Assembly: GCF_001029435.1 (NCBI RefSeq)
Contig: NZ_LDOV01000027.1
Location: forward strand, 124,001 to 188,000
Length of the DNA: 64,000 bases
Reading direction: 5' to 3'
Source of the DNA: Photobacterium aphoticum
GTDB taxonomy: Bacteria > Pseudomonadota > Gammaproteobacteria > Enterobacterales > Vibrionaceae
Below are positions 62,246 to 64,000 of this stretch, one piece after another. The notes beneath the pieces were generated by a model, which did no database searches, was not told where the DNA came from, and saw only the letters and a list, made by a program, of their open reading frames with translations. Every line of letters starts with the position of its first letter. Positions within the stretch are counted from its first letter, which is position 1. The position numbers and the translations under genes were made by a program.

Positions 62246-62608
62246 TCCCGCATATCCTCCTACTGCCAATAAAGGTGACTTTATCCTGCTTAATTGCGGG
62301 TGACGGCAATGCTTAGTGATAAAATAGTCGATGTAACTCCAAGAAAAAGTTTATAGCGTACATGGACTTACATACAGGTGGTGTTTGTTGCCGCAATGTA
62401 TGCCCACAGTGTTTCTCAGTGAATATTGTTCAGCTCTTATTTAGAAATTGGGGCGTAATATCGTAATCGTACAGAATAAGCGGGCGAAAGACAGCCCCTT
62501 ATGTTCAATCCAATACTAGAGTGTCTTGTTTTTGACACGCTCTGTTCATGCTGTGAAATTAGGCCAACCATGTTGACTTAATTCTTACCTTTTGTTGAGT
62601 AAGCCATT
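62246..62608. other. Intergenic region before the small membrane peptide
   Basis: About 360 bases of AT-rich promoter-like sequence. It has hairpin potential at about 62518-62544 (AGAGTGTC with GACACGCTCT, unequal arms) and a short GGGC/GCCC hairpin near 62481-62497. No other gene was found. Confidence 0.45.
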
Positions 62609-62695
62609 ATGCGCAATATGTTGTTTGATGTGGTGTTAGTGGTGGTGGCGATTTCCGTGGCTATCGGGCTATTTTACGTCTCGTTATTGGCTTAA
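62609..62695 (+). CDS. 28-residue single-pass membrane peptide
   Basis: ATG 62609 to TAA 62695 encodes 28 residues: a short N-terminus (MRNMLFD) and one strongly hydrophobic segment (VVLVVVAISVAIGLFYVSLLA). It is a good transmembrane helix. A hairpin begins at the stop codon. Many small membrane peptides of this size bind larger membrane proteins, including sensor kinases; the adjacent convergent gene is a sensor kinase, but interaction is speculative. The Shine-Dalgarno sequence is poor (GAGTAAG). Confidence 0.5.
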   Translation: MRNMLFDVVLVVVAISVAIGLFYVSLLA

Positions 62696-62714
62696 AAGCA
62701 CCAAACGGTGCTTT
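62695..62714. terminator. Hairpin between convergent small peptide and sensor kinase genes
   Basis: AAAGCACC (62695-62702), AAAC, GGTGCTTT (62707-62714). Outer bases (TTAA) allow further pairing. On the minus strand a TTTT run is in the stem base. Confidence 0.65.
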
Positions 62715-62726
62715 AAGCCCAGTACG

Positions 62727-64000
62727 TTATGAACGAGTTGCCTGTAAGGTCGTGCGTAACGGCAAATGTCCCGTCTGTAATGGTAATCGAATGGTCACAT
62801 CGACCCCTTGTTGATCCTGCCGGTTGCTCAGTCTTATCGTCCCGTTGTGATATTCCGTGATCAGCCGAGCGATAAACAAGCCAAGGCCTAAATGCGGTTT
62901 GCTTTGCTTATCTTGGCTACGTACCGATACCATGGAATTCAAGAGCTGGTTTTCCATATTGGCCGGTAGCAATGGCCCTAGGTTGCTGACCACCAACTGC
63001 GCCTCATCATGATGGCGAGACAGGGTTACCGCAATCGGATCGCTTTCTGCACTGAAATCCACCGCATTGGCGATCAGTTTATCCAGTAACTGAGCCAGAT
63101 AATCCGGCGCGCCATCAATCCAAAGATCTTCTTCGACTTTCACCGTAAACTGATGGCTGGCATACGCCATTTCATGCCCTTGTAGGCAGCCTGACACCAA
63201 TTCATTCAGTGGGAAGACTTCTTTCTCCGCCCCTTGCAGACTTTGCTCAATACGGGTCGCTTCTGTCATGCTCGACAAAATGGTACTCAAGCGTTGTACG
63301 CCTTCTTGGGCGCGGTCGATATAGCGTTGTGCGTCTTCATCCGGCTGCTGCATGGCCAAGTTTTCAATCGACGAACGCACTACAGCAACAGGTGTGCGCA
63401 GCTCGTGTGATAAGCGTGAAGACAAGTTTTCCAGATAATGGTTGTACTGGCCCAAACGCGATACCATGGCAGCCAGACTGCGGCTGAGATCGCCGATTTC
63501 GTCTGTCTCTTGCATTGGCGTAATGGCTTGCTGAATGCGCCCCTGGCTGTCGATGGCGTGTTCCGCTTCATCGCGCAAACGGCGAATGCGGTTAGATATC
63601 TTAGACGCAAATAAAAACAGCGTGAGCGTGCCAATGGTGATGATCGCCACCAGCGCATTAAGCAGTTCTTCCAGTGCCCGATTGGTCAGGGTTTGAATAC
63701 CCAGAGTGGATTCTTCTGCAATCACCGCGCCCATGACGTTGTTATCCAGCCAAATCGGGTAAGCGGCAGAGAGGATCATCGCGTTGCCGTCTTCTGACTG
63801 ACGCCATTGTGAGTAGCCACGTCCTTGCAGCGCCTGAAACAGCGGCACGCTTTGTACAGCAGCGGCATCTTTCAAGGAATCGGTAAACGGCGTCGGCTCC
63901 GTCAGCAAATAGCGGTAGTACAGCGGGTGCAGGTAAGTTTCTGTTAGCCTTGACCACCAGGATTTATCCTCGCTTTGATCAATGGAAGTCGACCAAACGC
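62727..64000 (-). CDS. Sensor histidine kinase, C-terminal part (partial)
   Basis: The frame is open from the right edge of the window to the stop at 62727 (at least 424 codons), so the N-terminus lies outside. The visible part has a sensor segment ending near a membrane helix (LLNALVAIITIGTLTLFLFAS), a HAMP-like linker, the phosphoacceptor box RLSHELRTPVAVVRSS, N-box-like LIANAVDFS and the G-box LGLGLFIARLI. The D box is weak (NLGPLLP). The kinase resembles the 'dedicated sortase system' kinases of marine proteobacteria (an ISNRIRRLRDEAEHAID linker), but that is a tentative recollection. Partner and signal are outside the window. Confidence 0.8.
   Translation of the reverse strand, partial: VWSTSIDQSEDKSWWSRLTETYLHPLYYRYLLTEPTPFTDSLKDAAAVQSVPLFQALQGRGYSQWRQSEDGNAMILSAAYPIWLDNNVMGAVIAEESTLGIQTLTNRALEELLNALVAIITIGTLTLFLFASKISNRIRRLRDEAEHAIDSQGRIQQAITPMQETDEIGDLSRSLAAMVSRLGQYNHYLENLSSRLSHELRTPVAVVRSSIENLAMQQPDEDAQRYIDRAQEGVQRLSTILSSMTEATRIEQSLQGAEKEVFPLNELVSGCLQGHEMAYASHQFTVKVEEDLWIDGAPDYLAQLLDKLIANAVDFSAESDPIAVTLSRHHDEAQLVVSNLGPLLPANMENQLLNSMVSVRSQDKQSKPHLGLGLFIARLITEYHNGTIRLSNRQDQQGVDVTIRLPLQTGHLPLRTTLQATRS

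Overview
The window is a roughly 50% G+C gamma-proteobacterial chromosome segment. The gene set points to the Vibrionaceae (Vibrio, Photobacterium, Grimontia or relatives): a TonB2-type operon (DUF3450 protein, TtpC-like, ExbB2, ExbD2, TonB2, TPR protein), a chitinase with two C-terminal chitin-binding modules, a two-domain 6-carboxytetrahydropterin synthase-like protein, an mdtL-yidZ pair, and gcvPH divergent from an XRE/cupin regulator and gcvT. Genus cannot be fixed from the sequence alone. No rRNA, tRNA, CRISPR array, insertion sequence or integrase was seen.

Layout. 1-2.5 kb: tail of an unknown gene, then three minus-strand genes (GNAT-like, nitroreductase, class 3 lipase). 2.7-6.8 kb: coiled-coil phasin-like protein, fatty-acid desaturase with a promoter overlapped by a perfect palindrome, L,D-transpeptidase, lipoprotein. 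7.1-9.2 kb: orphan sensor kinase and a protein with a possible Cys-His-Asp triad. 9.3-16.6 kb: iron-uptake block, a TonB-dependent receptor and the TonB2 operon, each preceded by a Fur-box-like site. 16.7-22 kb: GNAT, zinc-ribbon membrane protein, DoxX/LysR pair, soluble PAS-PAS chemotaxis-type protein, tandem pair of paralogous exported proteins. 22-31.5 kb: chitinase, MATE transporter divergent from a LysR gene, PhoD-like phosphatase, YceI, DUF3820 protein, small lipoprotein. 32-45 kb: GNAT, yidZ-mdtL, hydrolase, gloA-nemA (methylglyoxal and electrophile detoxification), two NNMT/ICMT-like membrane methyltransferases, SAM methyltransferase, P-loop kinase, L-2-hydroxyglutarate oxidase, DUF3010, YgjP-type metallopeptidase, RidA-like, SpoIIAA-like and outer-membrane proteins. 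45-52.5 kb: QueD-like protein, VOC/LysR pair, NifW-like and ABZJ_00895-like proteins, beta-CASP metallo-beta-lactamase, Nudix, membrane protein, GNAT.

52.9-54.7 kb is a compositionally distinct AT-rich islet with one 495-residue gene joining a Cys-rich zinc-binding region to a C-terminal Vsr/DUF2726-like PD-(D/E)xK nuclease domain. It is the best candidate in the window for a little-described accessory (possibly defence) function. 54.8-60.8 kb is the glycine cleavage cluster. 60.8-64 kb holds tandem repeats, two secreted hypotheticals, an unannotated 28-residue membrane peptide and the C-terminal part of a sensor kinase running off the window.

A recurrent feature is short tandem repeats (periods 6-22 bp) at gene ends and in spacers. 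At least nine are listed. Start sites were moved inward from the longest reading frame where a ribosome binding site and a signal peptide or family boundary supported it. Function calls are from motif reading, not database searches.
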